A DNA stretch of 64,000 bases from NCBI RefSeq assembly GCF_003967075.1, contig NZ_AP018664.1, positions 1,364,001-1,428,000 on the forward strand, given 5' to 3'. Within the stretch, counting starts at the first letter, position 1; each line of letters starts with the position of its first letter. A program made the translations under genes and the position numbers. The notes below the pieces were generated by a model. That model was not told the origin of the DNA. It ran no database searches and saw only the letters and a list, made by a program, of their open reading frames with translations. Positions 34,649 through 43,399 of this stretch are shown here, one piece after another. Source of the DNA: Sphingobium amiense (GTDB lineage: Bacteria > Pseudomonadota > Alphaproteobacteria > Sphingomonadales > Sphingomonadaceae).

Positions 34649-36073
34649 TCAGCGGTTGCGGTTGGCGGCGGCGCCGGCGGCGTCGCGCGCATCACGGTCG
34701 CGCTGGCGCACGACCCCGGCATAGTTGGCCGAGAGGTTCGCCTGGTTCAGCGCAGCCATGTAGGACTGGCGCATCTGCGCGCGCTGGCGCAGCACCTCGT
34801 CGCGCAGCCCGCTCAATTGCTCGATGCCCTTGGCGAGGATGCGGGTCTGGCAGATCCTGGCGCTGCCTGCATCGGCCGCACCGGCGGCGGTCACGCCGCG
34901 TTCGGCATTCGACACGGCAAAATCTATGCTGCGCGTGAGGTCGTTGAGCATCTGATAGGCGAGCGTCAGCGCAACCAGCTCGTCGGTATCGCCGATCACG
35001 CTCTCGACCAGCCCCTGGCGCACGCCCCATTCGAGCAGGCGATAGACCGGCAGGGTCCGCACATTGGCGACGAACTGGCGTTCCTCCGTCGTCAGAGTGG
35101 CGCGCGTGCGGATCTTGACCGCGATCGACTCCATCCGGCCGCGTGCGAGCACCAGCGCGCCCTTACCGCTGCCGTCGGTCGAGCAGTCGGCGGCGGTCGG
35201 CGGCACCGCGATCGCGCGGGTCTGAACCTTGCCGGTCAGGAAATCGTCGACACTCTCGGTGTCCTGCCGTGCGCAGGCGGGGATGGCCGTGAACAGCGGA
35301 ACCTTGTCCGCCGGGTCCCAGCGCATATAGACGTCGCCAACGCGGGCGCGCATGACGCCGGCCCAGTCGGACGCGCCGACACGCGCGGCGGCATGGGCTA
35401 GCAGCGAGCCCGTCTTGAAGATTTCCGTGACTTCCGCCGGGCAGTTTTCCAGCGCATCGCGCAAATCCTCGGTCGGATTGCCCTGGTTCGCCTGGATCTT
35501 CTCGCGGCTCTGCTGATAGCTCTTGGAGAAGCCCTCGCGGACGCTCTTGTAGCCGGTCATCTCCTCGATGATGCCCGACATATTGTCGTCGCCCCGGGCG
35601 ATCTGGACCATGCGGTTGGCGAGCCGGCAATCGTTGACCTGGATCGAGTTCAGGAAATTGGTCGCCGCCTCCATCTTCGAGATGATGTTACCCATTTTTT
35701 CATCGAGGGTTTCCAACAGATACTGGAAAGCGACAGCCGGGGCAGCCTGAAGGATGCTTTCGAGCTTCTGGACGAGATAGTCGGGATCGAGGAACGACAT
35801 GCCGCCCAAAAACATGTCGATTCCCCCGCAGCCCGCGCGGACCTTGGGCAGCGTGACCGACATGAGATAGTCGTTATGGACATCGATCCGGCCCGACATG
35901 CCGCCCGCGGTGATATAGCCGCGGGTCTGGTCCTCGAAGGAGCCGGGGCTGGTGTAGGTCACATTGTCGAACCAGCTTTCGGCCCAGCTTTGCGCGGACG
36001 CGGGCGAGGCGAAGGACAGACAAGCCAGCAGGGGAAGGGCGAGCAGGGTCAGGCGGCGGCGCGGGTTTGCCAT
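34649..36073 (-). CDS. traH: TraH, pilus assembly protein
   Basis: Periplasmic F-type pilus assembly protein of 474 residues, close to F TraH (458). Signal peptide RRRLTLLALPLLACLSFASPASA. The family pattern is clear: GYITAGGMSGRIDVHNDYLMSVTLPKVRAGCGGIDMFLGGMSFLDPDYLV, with the conserved CGGID motif, then AFQYLLETLDEKMGNIISKMEAATNFLNS. The C-terminal region forms coiled coils (LRDEVLRQRAQMRQSYMAALNQ). It lies between the thioredoxin-like gene and traG in the usual traF-traH-traG order. Confidence 0.95.
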   Translation of the reverse strand: MANPRRRLTLLALPLLACLSFASPASAQSWAESWFDNVTYTSPGSFEDQTRGYITAGGMSGRIDVHNDYLMSVTLPKVRAGCGGIDMFLGGMSFLDPDYLVQKLESILQAAPAVAFQYLLETLDEKMGNIISKMEAATNFLNSIQVNDCRLANRMVQIARGDDNMSGIIEEMTGYKSVREGFSKSYQQSREKIQANQGNPTEDLRDALENCPAEVTEIFKTGSLLAHAAARVGASDWAGVMRARVGDVYMRWDPADKVPLFTAIPACARQDTESVDDFLTGKVQTRAIAVPPTAADCSTDGSGKGALVLARGRMESIAVKIRTRATLTTEERQFVANVRTLPVYRLLEWGVRQGLVESVIGDTDELVALTLAYQMLNDLTRSIDFAVSNAERGVTAAGAADAGSARICQTRILAKGIEQLSGLRDEVLRQRAQMRQSYMAALNQANLSANYAGVVRQRDRDARDAAGAAANRNR

Positions 36074-36118
36074 GGCGGGCAGCTTTCGTTTACGCGGGCA
36101 AGGGGCTGGCTCCCCATG

Positions 36119-36703
36119 TCAGTTCCTTGCCCTGTTGGAGGAGGGACGCGTGGGTGCGGCCACGATTCCGGTGAACTTGGCCATGCCGCGCACGCCGACA
36201 GCGGGCTTCACCCCGGTCAGCATCTTGGCGGCGAGGTAGAGATTGCGCGCGAGGTTGGGCGCATGATCGGTGCCGATCGCGACGGGAATGACGCGATTGG
36301 AGTCGGAGACGGGCCGGACCCAGGCGACAGGGTGCCCGACCCAGGGCAGGCCGAGACGCCCGGAGCGCAGCATCGCTTCCTGGCTGCCGATCGTGCGGAC
36401 CTTCCAGCCATAGCGTTGCCCCAGGGTTCCAAGCCGCGCCCAGAGATCGGCGCAGGGGATGCAACCGGGCGCCGTGCTCATCTCGACGATGAACGCGGGG
36501 GCCTGGCCTTTCATGGTTTCGGCGAAGTCGGGCGGCCAGTCGCGCGTCACCGGAACGCGGGCGAGCCACTGGCGCATCTCCGGGTCGGTGGCGACAGGGT
36601 GGATCGCCGCGCGCATCGCCTGTTCGTGCGTCGGCGCCTGCGCTTGAACAGGTGCACTCGCCATGACCAGCGCCACAAGCAGGATGGGGGCGAAGCGGAT
36701 CAT
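36119..36703 (-). CDS. Thioredoxin-like periplasmic conjugation protein
   Basis: Exported protein of 194 residues. Signal peptide MIRFAPILLVALVMASAPVQAQA. The mature part has VEMSTAPGCIPCADLWARLG, a CxxC motif in a thioredoxin-fold context, followed by LPWVGHPVAWVRPVSD, resembling the cis-Pro region. It probably acts as a disulphide isomerase or reductant for Cys-rich partners such as TraN, TraU and TraH, a role like TrbB of F. The ATG overlaps the traF stop (ATGA). It lies 45 bp before traH. Confidence 0.8.
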   Translation of the reverse strand: MIRFAPILLVALVMASAPVQAQAPTHEQAMRAAIHPVATDPEMRQWLARVPVTRDWPPDFAETMKGQAPAFIVEMSTAPGCIPCADLWARLGTLGQRYGWKVRTIGSQEAMLRSGRLGLPWVGHPVAWVRPVSDSNRVIPVAIGTDHAPNLARNLYLAAKMLTGVKPAVGVRGMAKFTGIVAAPTRPSSNRARN

Positions 36704-37572
36704 GGCCGGGGCTCCATCCGAACGTCCACCAGATCGCCCCCCAGCACGCGCGGATCGGTGGCCGACACCGGGCCGTTGGCGAGCGCGTCGAAGAACCCGT
36801 CTTCCTCGCCCGCACCGGTCAGGAACTGTTCGGGCCGGATATCGCCCGCTAGCAACCGGACTGCCTGGTAGGCCATCTGGATGAGGTTGGGATAGGCCTC
36901 GACTCCGCTCGCGATCACCATGCGCTGCTGGCTGCCTCGCCGGATCACCATCGTCGTGGGCGTGACCTCGACCCCGAAGCGCTGCGCGAGTTCGGGCTTG
37001 CGATCGATGTCCTGCAGCGTGACCTGCCAGCCCATCTCGTCCTGGAAGCGCTGGACGATCGGCCACTGGACACGGCAATAGCCGCAGGTCGAACGCGAGA
37101 ACATGACCAGCGCGAATTCATTGGACCGGCTGCGCAGATACTGGCGGCGGACCTGATCCTTCTGCGCGGAAAGCTGATCGCGCGCCTCGCCGACCATAGG
37201 GTTCGCCGATTTGGCGTTGAGTTCGGGATTTTGCAGCATGGCGATCTGGGTGACGCCGGCGAAGGCGCGGGCCTTGCGCCGGGCGAAGTCCTGCAGGCGC
37301 CAGAAATCCGCCACCGCATCGACCGTCAGCACGGTCGCCGCGTAATCCCGTTGCTCCTCGATAAGCTTCCTGATCTTGGGCGGCGTCCATGTCGCCAGCT
37401 CGACCATCGGTGGAATGCGGGGTTTGACGAGCGCGTCGGGATCGGGTTCATCGTCGGCGGGTTTGGGCGGCGCCTGATACCACCAGTAGCCGGTGCGTTG
37501 ATCGACGGTCTGCGCATGGACAGGCAGGATCGGCAGGAGCACCGCCGCGATGAGGAGGGCGGCGCGGATCAC
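36700..37572 (-). CDS. traF: TraF, pilus assembly protein
   Basis: Periplasmic F-type assembly protein of 290 residues from GTG 37572. Signal peptide IRAALLIAAVLLPILPVHAQ. The TraF family motifs are GYWWYQAPP, then a thioredoxin-like domain in the second half with the active site FSRSTCGYCRVQWPIVQRF, VEVTPTTMVI (cis-Pro) and YPNLIQMAYQAVRLLAG. Unlike F TraF, the CxxC is kept here. The GTG overlaps the S26 peptidase stop, and its own stop overlaps the next start, so translation is coupled. Confidence 0.93.
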   Translation of the reverse strand: MIRAALLIAAVLLPILPVHAQTVDQRTGYWWYQAPPKPADDEPDPDALVKPRIPPMVELATWTPPKIRKLIEEQRDYAATVLTVDAVADFWRLQDFARRKARAFAGVTQIAMLQNPELNAKSANPMVGEARDQLSAQKDQVRRQYLRSRSNEFALVMFSRSTCGYCRVQWPIVQRFQDEMGWQVTLQDIDRKPELAQRFGVEVTPTTMVIRRGSQQRMVIASGVEAYPNLIQMAYQAVRLLAGDIRPEQFLTGAGEEDGFFDALANGPVSATDPRVLGGDLVDVRMEPRP

Positions 37573-38180
37573 AGCAGCTTCTCCATGCGCTTCAGCCGCT
37601 CGATCTCGACCGGGCCGTAGTAGCGGCTGTCGAACCCGCTGGCGTGTGACGAGCCGACATAGATCATGCCCGCGGGGATCGTCGGATAGAACGGCCGCCA
37701 ATGGTCGAGCTTCTGCCCATTGTGCCCATAGGGCTTGCTGATGCCGAGCAGCTTGCCGTTGCAATAGTACCAGCCATCCCATTCGCCGGGATGCATGGGG
37801 CCAGATGCAGACGACGGCTTCTCGATCCAGTCGATGCGGTCACCCGGCAGGCACAGAGCCATCTTGGTGACATCGACCGGCCTGGGGCCGGCGAGCGGAT
37901 GCGACAGGGTGAACGATACGAAATCGCCGCGGTGGATCGGCCCCGGCGCCTTGCGGACGAGCCAGGCGTCGATCGAGGGACTCATCACGATGGTTGCCTG
38001 GGGAATCGCCCACCAGGTCAGGAGGCCGACCGGCAGGACTATGCCGAACGCCTTCCAGAGCTGTTTGGGGCGGGGTGGCTGGCCGAGGCCGGAACTGCCG
38101 AGCGCGACCGCGGCTTTCAGCGGCAGCAGCTTCAGTTCGGCCCAGCCGGATCTAGCGGCCCTGAAGGCGAGTCTGAGCAT
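37569..38180 (-). CDS. S26-family signal peptidase of the conjugation system
   Basis: Membrane-anchored serine peptidase, 203 residues from ATG 38180. One N-terminal membrane helix (AFGIVLPVGLLTWWAIPQA) precedes the catalytic Ser in IVMSPSIDAWLV. The catalytic Lys is likely in VTKMALCLPGDRIDW, and a later GMIYVGSSHASGFDSRYYGPVE matches the S26 C-terminal box. Its family includes RP4 TraF, which matures and cyclises pilin. F itself uses host leader peptidase, so this dedicated peptidase may process the TraA-like pilin or other secreted Tra proteins. It overlaps trbC by 29 bp. Confidence 0.9.
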   Translation of the reverse strand: MLRLAFRAARSGWAELKLLPLKAAVALGSSGLGQPPRPKQLWKAFGIVLPVGLLTWWAIPQATIVMSPSIDAWLVRKAPGPIHRGDFVSFTLSHPLAGPRPVDVTKMALCLPGDRIDWIEKPSSASGPMHPGEWDGWYYCNGKLLGISKPYGHNGQKLDHWRPFYPTIPAGMIYVGSSHASGFDSRYYGPVEIERLKRMEKLL

Positions 38181-39033
38181 CGCTGACCTCCTGCTTGCCG
38201 CCGAGGCGGGCATATTCTTCGAGAAGTCCGGAAAGCGCCGCGTCGCCGTAGATGACATGGGCGGCACGCGGGGCATCATCCTCGCGCTCGCAATAGGGGA
38301 GCGCCGGATCGCCGGGCACCATGGCGAGCGCGGGGACGCGGGTGACGCCGTGCTGGCGGAAAATGAGCGGATCGACGATCAACTGCACGTCGCGCATCGC
38401 GCAGGCCGGGCCTTCGCAGCCGGGATCATGGCGCAGGATTTCCGCCGAGAGCTTCGCCATCGGCGCGACCTTCGTCAGCCCGCCGGGCATTCCCCGGAAC
38501 GCCAGCACGCCGCCGACCCGTTCGAGCTGCCCGGCATAGGTGCGCAATGTCGTCAGCGGCATCGAGGACGAGACGAACAGGACCGGCACCCAGCCTTTGG
38601 CCTCGGGCGGTACGGTGGCGCCCGCGACCGCCTCCATGTCGGGCGCATCGAGACCGAGCGCCTGGCCGAGCCGTCTGGCCATGGCGTCGCGCTCGGCGGC
38701 CATCGCTTGCCTCCCTTTGTCGAGCGCGGTGCGCGCCCGCGCGTCCATCGCTGGCGACGGGGCGCGTTTGCGCAGTCCCTCGAAGGCGCGGCGGCGGGTC
38801 TCTTCCGATGGCGCGGGCAGCGCGGTCGGACCTCGTGTTTCCGCTTCGGCCTTTCGCGCGGCGGTGGCGCGTTCGAGCCGGTCCATCGCCGCGTCGCCTT
38901 GCGCCTGCGCGCGTTCCCTGGCGTTCACCGGTGGCGCGGCATCCTGCGCGTGGGAGGGCGCGGAGGCGGCGAGGAGGAGGGTGAGCGCGGAGAGACCGCG
39001 CAGCCTATGGCGTGACCGCACGCATATACGCAT
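38152..39033 (-). CDS. trbC: TrbC, F-type pilin assembly protein
   Basis: Periplasmic assembly protein of 293 residues. Signal peptide LRGLSALTLLLAASAPSHAQ. The charged N-terminal half (RERAQAQGDAAMDRLERATAARKAEAE) may be coiled coil. The C-terminal half is the TrbC domain: VPVLFVSSSMPLTTLRTYAGQLERVGGVLAFRG, then VQLIVDPLIFRQHGVTRVPALAMV, a thioredoxin-like pattern without CxxC. The order traN-trbC-traF matches F. In F it works with TraW. Confidence 0.92.
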   Translation of the reverse strand: MRICVRSRHRLRGLSALTLLLAASAPSHAQDAAPPVNARERAQAQGDAAMDRLERATAARKAEAETRGPTALPAPSEETRRRAFEGLRKRAPSPAMDARARTALDKGRQAMAAERDAMARRLGQALGLDAPDMEAVAGATVPPEAKGWVPVLFVSSSMPLTTLRTYAGQLERVGGVLAFRGMPGGLTKVAPMAKLSAEILRHDPGCEGPACAMRDVQLIVDPLIFRQHGVTRVPALAMVPGDPALPYCEREDDAPRAAHVIYGDAALSGLLEEYARLGGKQEVSDAQTRLQGR

Positions 39034-40123
39034 CGATCTTGTCCTTCATGTCGATCTGGATGTCGGCCTGGGCGCGGGCCTCGATCTCGGAATAATATTC
39101 GGAAAGGTCCATTTTGGAGAAATCCAGCGCCTGGAATTCCTCGGGGGTGAATCCGCGGCAGTAGGGGTTCTTCGGCGTGCCCCAGCCCAAGCCGTTGAAG
39201 CTCTTGAGCTGCGGGCGACCCTGTTCCTGGATGATGCGGCCAAGCTTGGTGTTGAAGCAGCAGTGGCCCTTGGATTTCTGCACGCAGATGCCGAGGATCT
39301 TCGAACTGCAATAGGTCCCGACTTCGTGGCACATGCCCGAGCCCCGGAGCATGCCCACTTCCATGTCTTGGCTGTCACAGCCGGACAGGAGGAAATCCAT
39401 CATGAAGTTGATGGCGAGACTGATGGCGATCGAGGTCGGATCGATCCCGGCGATGATCGCGTTCGCGCCGGAGCTTGCGGCCTGGCCAGCGGTCGCGCCC
39501 GCCTTAAACGCACCATAGGCGGCCTTCATGCCGGTGAAGACGCCTTTCGCCACCGCGATCTTCGTGCCGATCGACGAGATGGATGAGCCCATCCCGTCCT
39601 TGACGATCTTGCCCTTGTCCTTGCAGCAGTTCGAAAAGGTGGTCTTGAGGCCCGCCGGGCGGCAGCGCACCGCGCGTCCCGCGAATATCTCGATATTGCC
39701 AAGGCAATGCCCTTCGGCGTCGACTTCGCCATCGGCAGGCGCGCCGGGATCGTCGACGATGGGATCGTCCTCAATTCCGGTGCCGTCGCTGCCGGTGCAG
39801 GCATTGGGCGAGCACATCGGCGTGCCGCCGCCGACCGGCGTCAGGCATGAGTGCTGGCTGCCGAGCGGGCAGCTATACGCGCCCTCGGCATCGGCCACGC
39901 ACATCACTTGCTGGATCGGGCAGAGCCATTCTTCATCCGCCATGATTGTGCAGTTCGCGACCTCGCCAGGATCACCGGCATCGCCGTTGCCATCGAGATC
40001 GACCGCGCAGACCGGGAGCGTTTGCGCTTGCGCTGGCGTGACATGCCCCGCGAGCAGCAAGCCGGACAGGCCGAGCGCAAGCAGCTGTGCGCGCTTCCGC
40101 CAGGGAAGGAGGCGCCCGATCAT
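39005..40123 (-). CDS. TraN C-terminal-type protein
   Basis: Exported Cys-rich protein of 372 residues matching the C-terminal part of TraN, the outer-membrane mating-pair stabilisation adhesin. It has its own signal peptide (LLALGLSGLLLAGHVTPAQAQ). Recognisable TraN features: IFAGRAVRCRPAGLKTTFSNCCKD, CHEVGTYCSSKILGICVQKSKGHCCF and NPYCRGFTPEEFQALDFSKMDLSE. A region of Gly/Ala helices (AAYGAFKAGATAGQAASSG) lies in the middle. The start overlaps the stop of the N-terminal-type gene by ATGA. The pair therefore replaces the single traN of F. Confidence 0.88.
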   Translation of the reverse strand: MIGRLLPWRKRAQLLALGLSGLLLAGHVTPAQAQTLPVCAVDLDGNGDAGDPGEVANCTIMADEEWLCPIQQVMCVADAEGAYSCPLGSQHSCLTPVGGGTPMCSPNACTGSDGTGIEDDPIVDDPGAPADGEVDAEGHCLGNIEIFAGRAVRCRPAGLKTTFSNCCKDKGKIVKDGMGSSISSIGTKIAVAKGVFTGMKAAYGAFKAGATAGQAASSGANAIIAGIDPTSIAISLAINFMMDFLLSGCDSQDMEVGMLRGSGMCHEVGTYCSSKILGICVQKSKGHCCFNTKLGRIIQEQGRPQLKSFNGLGWGTPKNPYCRGFTPEEFQALDFSKMDLSEYYSEIEARAQADIQIDMKDKIDAYMRAVTP

Positions 40124-42063
40124 CGCACTTCCCCCGTGCAGACCATGTCGGCCCCACCGAGGCGGACGGTCTGCATCATGACGACGGCTTCGGGAAAATC
40201 GTCGAGGCAGCCGCAGGCCGAGACGATTTCCTCGCCCGGACCCACAGGGCAGACATCGCCGCCGCCTGCCGCCGTGCAGGCATGGTAGAAGGTGTCCCAC
40301 CCGACAGGCGCATTCTGTTTCGTGCCGACCACTCCGTCGAGGGTAGCCGCCGTATTGCGCGCGGGCGCGCGGGTCTTGCAGACCGGCTCGCAGGCCGGAA
40401 CCGAACCGCGATCGGGCAGCGCGAAGGGCCGTGACGCGGTGGCATAACCCCCGTCCGAGGTCCTCGTCCGGTCGGCCAGCATGGTCTCGGTCGAATGGTC
40501 GATGATATAGGCGCCGCGGCTCAGATCAGGTTCCGGCATCGATCCGGTATCGACGGTACAACGATAACGGCGCTGACGCTCGAACCATGGCCGCGCGAGA
40601 CGGAGCGAGCAGGCGCCGCTCTCGAACAGGCGTGCCTGGGGGAGGGGCGTAAGGCCGGTGCCGACGCCGTTGCGGAACGTCTCGACGCCATCGACGCTTT
40701 CGTCATGAAGCGCGCAATTGACGTCGCCGGCATAGCCCGCGCACAGGTCGACGATCCGCTCGGTCGGGTTGCAACTGAGATCGAGCATTGCATCGAACTG
40801 CGCGAAGGCCTCTCCTTCACCGCCGACCGCGATGCGCATGGAAATGACATGCTCGCCGCGGGTCAGCCACGGCTTGAGGTCGAGATTGGGATAGGCATGC
40901 CAGGTCCGTTTCCGCTCGCACTTGCCGGGCGGCAGGCCGGTCCCGGTCCAGTTCGCCGGATTGGACAGCACGAGCTCGCCGTCGATGCGAAGCTGGAGCC
41001 AGTCGTCGAAGAAATAGTGCGAGAGCCGGAACTGCGCGAGGCGATCGGGATCATCGATCCGCAGCCGCATGGAAAACTCGAAGATGCGGCAGCTCCCGCC
41101 TCGCAGGCTGTCGTCGCGCGGCGAGCCCATCTGCAATGTGAGCTGATCGGGTGCGGGCGCATAGATCGCATAGGCGCCGCCGAGATGCGCGATCACATCG
41201 TCCGCCTTGACGGCGTTCAACGACACCTCCCGCGTGATCGTGCAGGACCGGATCTGCTCGGCCTTGCCGACGCCGGCGGGCGAGCCCTTGAGCGCCTGGA
41301 AGATGCTGTTCGATGCGGCGACGCTCGCGGCATCGCCCTGGATCGTGGCGGGACTGGCGCGATAGGCCGTCTGCGGGAGCGCGGGGTTGGGCGAGCAGGC
41401 CGTGCTTTGGGCGCCAGTGTAACGGATGGCCGGGCCGTCGATCACCGCCTGCGCGACGCCGACGCGCGGATCGGCCGTGGTGAGCGCGCCGATGACGCCG
41501 CCGCCTAGGTCCTTCAGCACCGAGGCCATATTGCCCCAGACGAGGTTGCTGCCGCAGCTGTTGTTGATGCAGTAGCAACCGGCGAGATCGGTCAGGTCGA
41601 CTTGCGCGAGCTTGAGATCGCCGCCTGACGCAACATCCCATTTGAAGCTCTTGCACTGGTTCCAGGTGCCCGGCTGACAGGAGACGACGCCATTGGCGCA
41701 AATGCCCGATACCGGCACCGGCAGGGTCAATGTCTGGTCGACCGTGCCGTCGAGATCCTTGTCGCGCGATATCCGCAGCGTGCCGATATCGCCGGTCGCC
41801 GCCGGCTGCGCGATCAGTTCGAGCAGCGTCGCCGTCTTCTGGCACGCTATATTGGGGTTGAACGTCCGGCTGTTGTCGACTGTCGAGATCGGTTGTCCGG
41901 CAAGCCCCGGCGTCAGATAATTCTGCTGGATCGCATCGCTGTCCGAGGTCTTCGCGCGGGATGCTTCGGCGGCGGCGCGGGCGCGGTCCTCGACCGTCTG
42001 GGCCGAGAGCGGCGCCGGCGCCAGAGCGCTGGCCGCGAGGAGGAGGATGCCGCGCTTCACCAT
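40120..42063 (-). CDS. traN: TraN N-terminal-type protein
   Basis: Secreted protein of 647 residues, the N-terminal and central part of TraN. Signal peptide MVKRGILLLAASALAPAPLSAQ. About twenty cysteines in the mature part suggest an extracellular disulphide-rich adhesin: SGICANGVVSCQPGTWNQCKSFKW, LTDLAGCYCINNSCG and CNPTERIVDLCAGYAGDVNC. A PA14- or carbohydrate-binding-like stretch (YFFDDWLQLRIDGELVLSNPANWTGTG) sits in the middle. In F, TraN contacts recipient outer-membrane proteins, so this part likely sets recipient range. The start overlaps the small upstream gene. Confidence 0.88.
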   Translation of the reverse strand: MVKRGILLLAASALAPAPLSAQTVEDRARAAAEASRAKTSDSDAIQQNYLTPGLAGQPISTVDNSRTFNPNIACQKTATLLELIAQPAATGDIGTLRISRDKDLDGTVDQTLTLPVPVSGICANGVVSCQPGTWNQCKSFKWDVASGGDLKLAQVDLTDLAGCYCINNSCGSNLVWGNMASVLKDLGGGVIGALTTADPRVGVAQAVIDGPAIRYTGAQSTACSPNPALPQTAYRASPATIQGDAASVAASNSIFQALKGSPAGVGKAEQIRSCTITREVSLNAVKADDVIAHLGGAYAIYAPAPDQLTLQMGSPRDDSLRGGSCRIFEFSMRLRIDDPDRLAQFRLSHYFFDDWLQLRIDGELVLSNPANWTGTGLPPGKCERKRTWHAYPNLDLKPWLTRGEHVISMRIAVGGEGEAFAQFDAMLDLSCNPTERIVDLCAGYAGDVNCALHDESVDGVETFRNGVGTGLTPLPQARLFESGACSLRLARPWFERQRRYRCTVDTGSMPEPDLSRGAYIIDHSTETMLADRTRTSDGGYATASRPFALPDRGSVPACEPVCKTRAPARNTAATLDGVVGTKQNAPVGWDTFYHACTAAGGGDVCPVGPGEEIVSACGCLDDFPEAVVMMQTVRLGGADMVCTGEVR

Positions 42064-42386
42064 GGCGTCCTCGCGCGGGTGGTTCGCGAGCCATGGGCGA
42101 AGCGCAGCATGTCTCCCGCCCGGAACGCGCTGGATCCGGGCGAGAGTATCCTGAAGACGGCCTGTCCCTCAAAAATGGTCAGCGCGGCCGCCACCGGAGA
42201 TACGGCGGGAGGGGGCATTGCCGGCCCCGGCGGGGGGCTTTCGGCCGCGCTGACCGAGGGGGGAGCGGCGGTTGAAAGGCACACCGCCGCTCCTTCCGCG
42301 CGCCCGCTCACGGTGGGGAGCGTTCCGTGACGAGCGGGGCAGCTACCCGCGCGAGACGCACGGTTTGGGGGAAGCGATCTGCTCAT
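42057..42386 (-). CDS. Small Pro/Ala-rich protein between traU and traN
   Basis: Frame of 109 codons from ATG 42386, whose start overlaps the traU stop by ATGA and whose stop runs into the traN start. Both overlaps match the operon style and argue for a real gene. The N-terminal half is Pro/Ala-rich and includes VSAAESPPPGPAMPPPAVSPV. The C-terminal part, LTIFEGQAVFRILSPGSSAFRAGDMLRFAHGS, is more ordered. No clear signal peptide and no family recognised. It may instead be spacer sequence. Confidence 0.5.
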   Translation of the reverse strand: MSRSLPPNRASRAGSCPARHGTLPTVSGRAEGAAVCLSTAAPPSVSAAESPPPGPAMPPPAVSPVAAALTIFEGQAVFRILSPGSSAFRAGDMLRFAHGSRTTRARTPW

Positions 42387-43399
42387 GGCGTGGAAATCCC
42401 CGCGCAGCAGATCGCCTTCTCGAACAACATGAATTGGGCATTGTCCTTGCCCGGCGCGTGCTTGCCCGATGTCCAGAGCGCGCCGGGCCGCCCGATATTG
42501 ACGCACTTACCGCCCTTGACCGGCTCCATGATCTGGAGCTTGTAGCGGGACTTGGTCCAGATCGGCTGCGCCTTGAACGAGCAGCCGTCCGCCGAATGGA
42601 TCGTGAGAGCGCCCAGCCTGCCCATCATGAAGGTCGAGCGCGCGGCGAGCCCGGCCCAGGCCTCGACGCTATCGCCAAAATGAATATCGCCGGCGACCGG
42701 ATAGGTCGCGCCCCAGGACCCCATGCACCAGAATAGAGGGTCAATGACCTTGCCAGCGGCCGCCGCGGCGCTGTCGGCCATGCAGGCAAGACCCGCCGCC
42801 GGATTGCCGAACAATATGCCTTCGGGCTGGATGATCGCGCCGAGCGTCCCCGACTGCCAGGTCGGCAGAACCTCGGTGATCATCGCGACGTCGAACCCGT
42901 CATCTTCGATGCACGGCAGGTCGGTGAACATGTCGAGCATCTTCCAGACCGGGCTGATGTAGTAGTGCGCCTGCGCGAACATCTTGCGGGTGTTGGTGCC
43001 GTCGGAGATCGACGACTGGCTGCCCTGGAGCTTGCCGCCGGTCGGCATGAGATCGACGCCGAGCGCCATCATGCAGCCCGGCTCGGTCACGACATCGATC
43101 ATGCGGTTCGGGCTCCAGAACGAAACCTTGACCCCGAACCAGAAGGTCGCACCCTTGCGGCAGGCGCAGAGCGGTTTGGAGGCCGACTGGGCGTCCAGTT
43201 CCTTGTCGAGCTTATCGTAGGAGCCCACCCGCACGCCCCCGATCGTGATCGGGAAGATGCAGTTCCAGCGCACCTTGGTGATCGGATTGAACACCGTGCC
43301 CGCCTCGCATTTGGAGGCATGCGCAGGCGTGGCGGGCGCGACGAGCGCCAGAGCGAGGGCCGCCGCGCCGGTGCGCAGCATCGAGATGAGCCGACTCAT
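42383..43399 (-). CDS. traU: TraU, pilus assembly and DNA transfer protein
   Basis: Periplasmic F-type protein of 338 residues (F TraU is 330). Signal peptide TGAAALALALVAPATPAHA. Family motifs: FNPITKVRWNCIFPITIGGVRVG, CACRKGATFWFGVKVSFWSPNRMIDVVTEPGCMMALG, and DPLFWCMGSWGATYPVAGDI. Many conserved cysteines need disulphide formation, consistent with the dsbC and thioredoxin-like genes in the operon. It overlaps traW by ATGA. In F, TraU is needed more for DNA transfer than for pilus formation. Confidence 0.96.
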   Translation of the reverse strand: MSRLISMLRTGAAALALALVAPATPAHASKCEAGTVFNPITKVRWNCIFPITIGGVRVGSYDKLDKELDAQSASKPLCACRKGATFWFGVKVSFWSPNRMIDVVTEPGCMMALGVDLMPTGGKLQGSQSSISDGTNTRKMFAQAHYYISPVWKMLDMFTDLPCIEDDGFDVAMITEVLPTWQSGTLGAIIQPEGILFGNPAAGLACMADSAAAAAGKVIDPLFWCMGSWGATYPVAGDIHFGDSVEAWAGLAARSTFMMGRLGALTIHSADGCSFKAQPIWTKSRYKLQIMEPVKGGKCVNIGRPGALWTSGKHAPGKDNAQFMLFEKAICCAGISTP

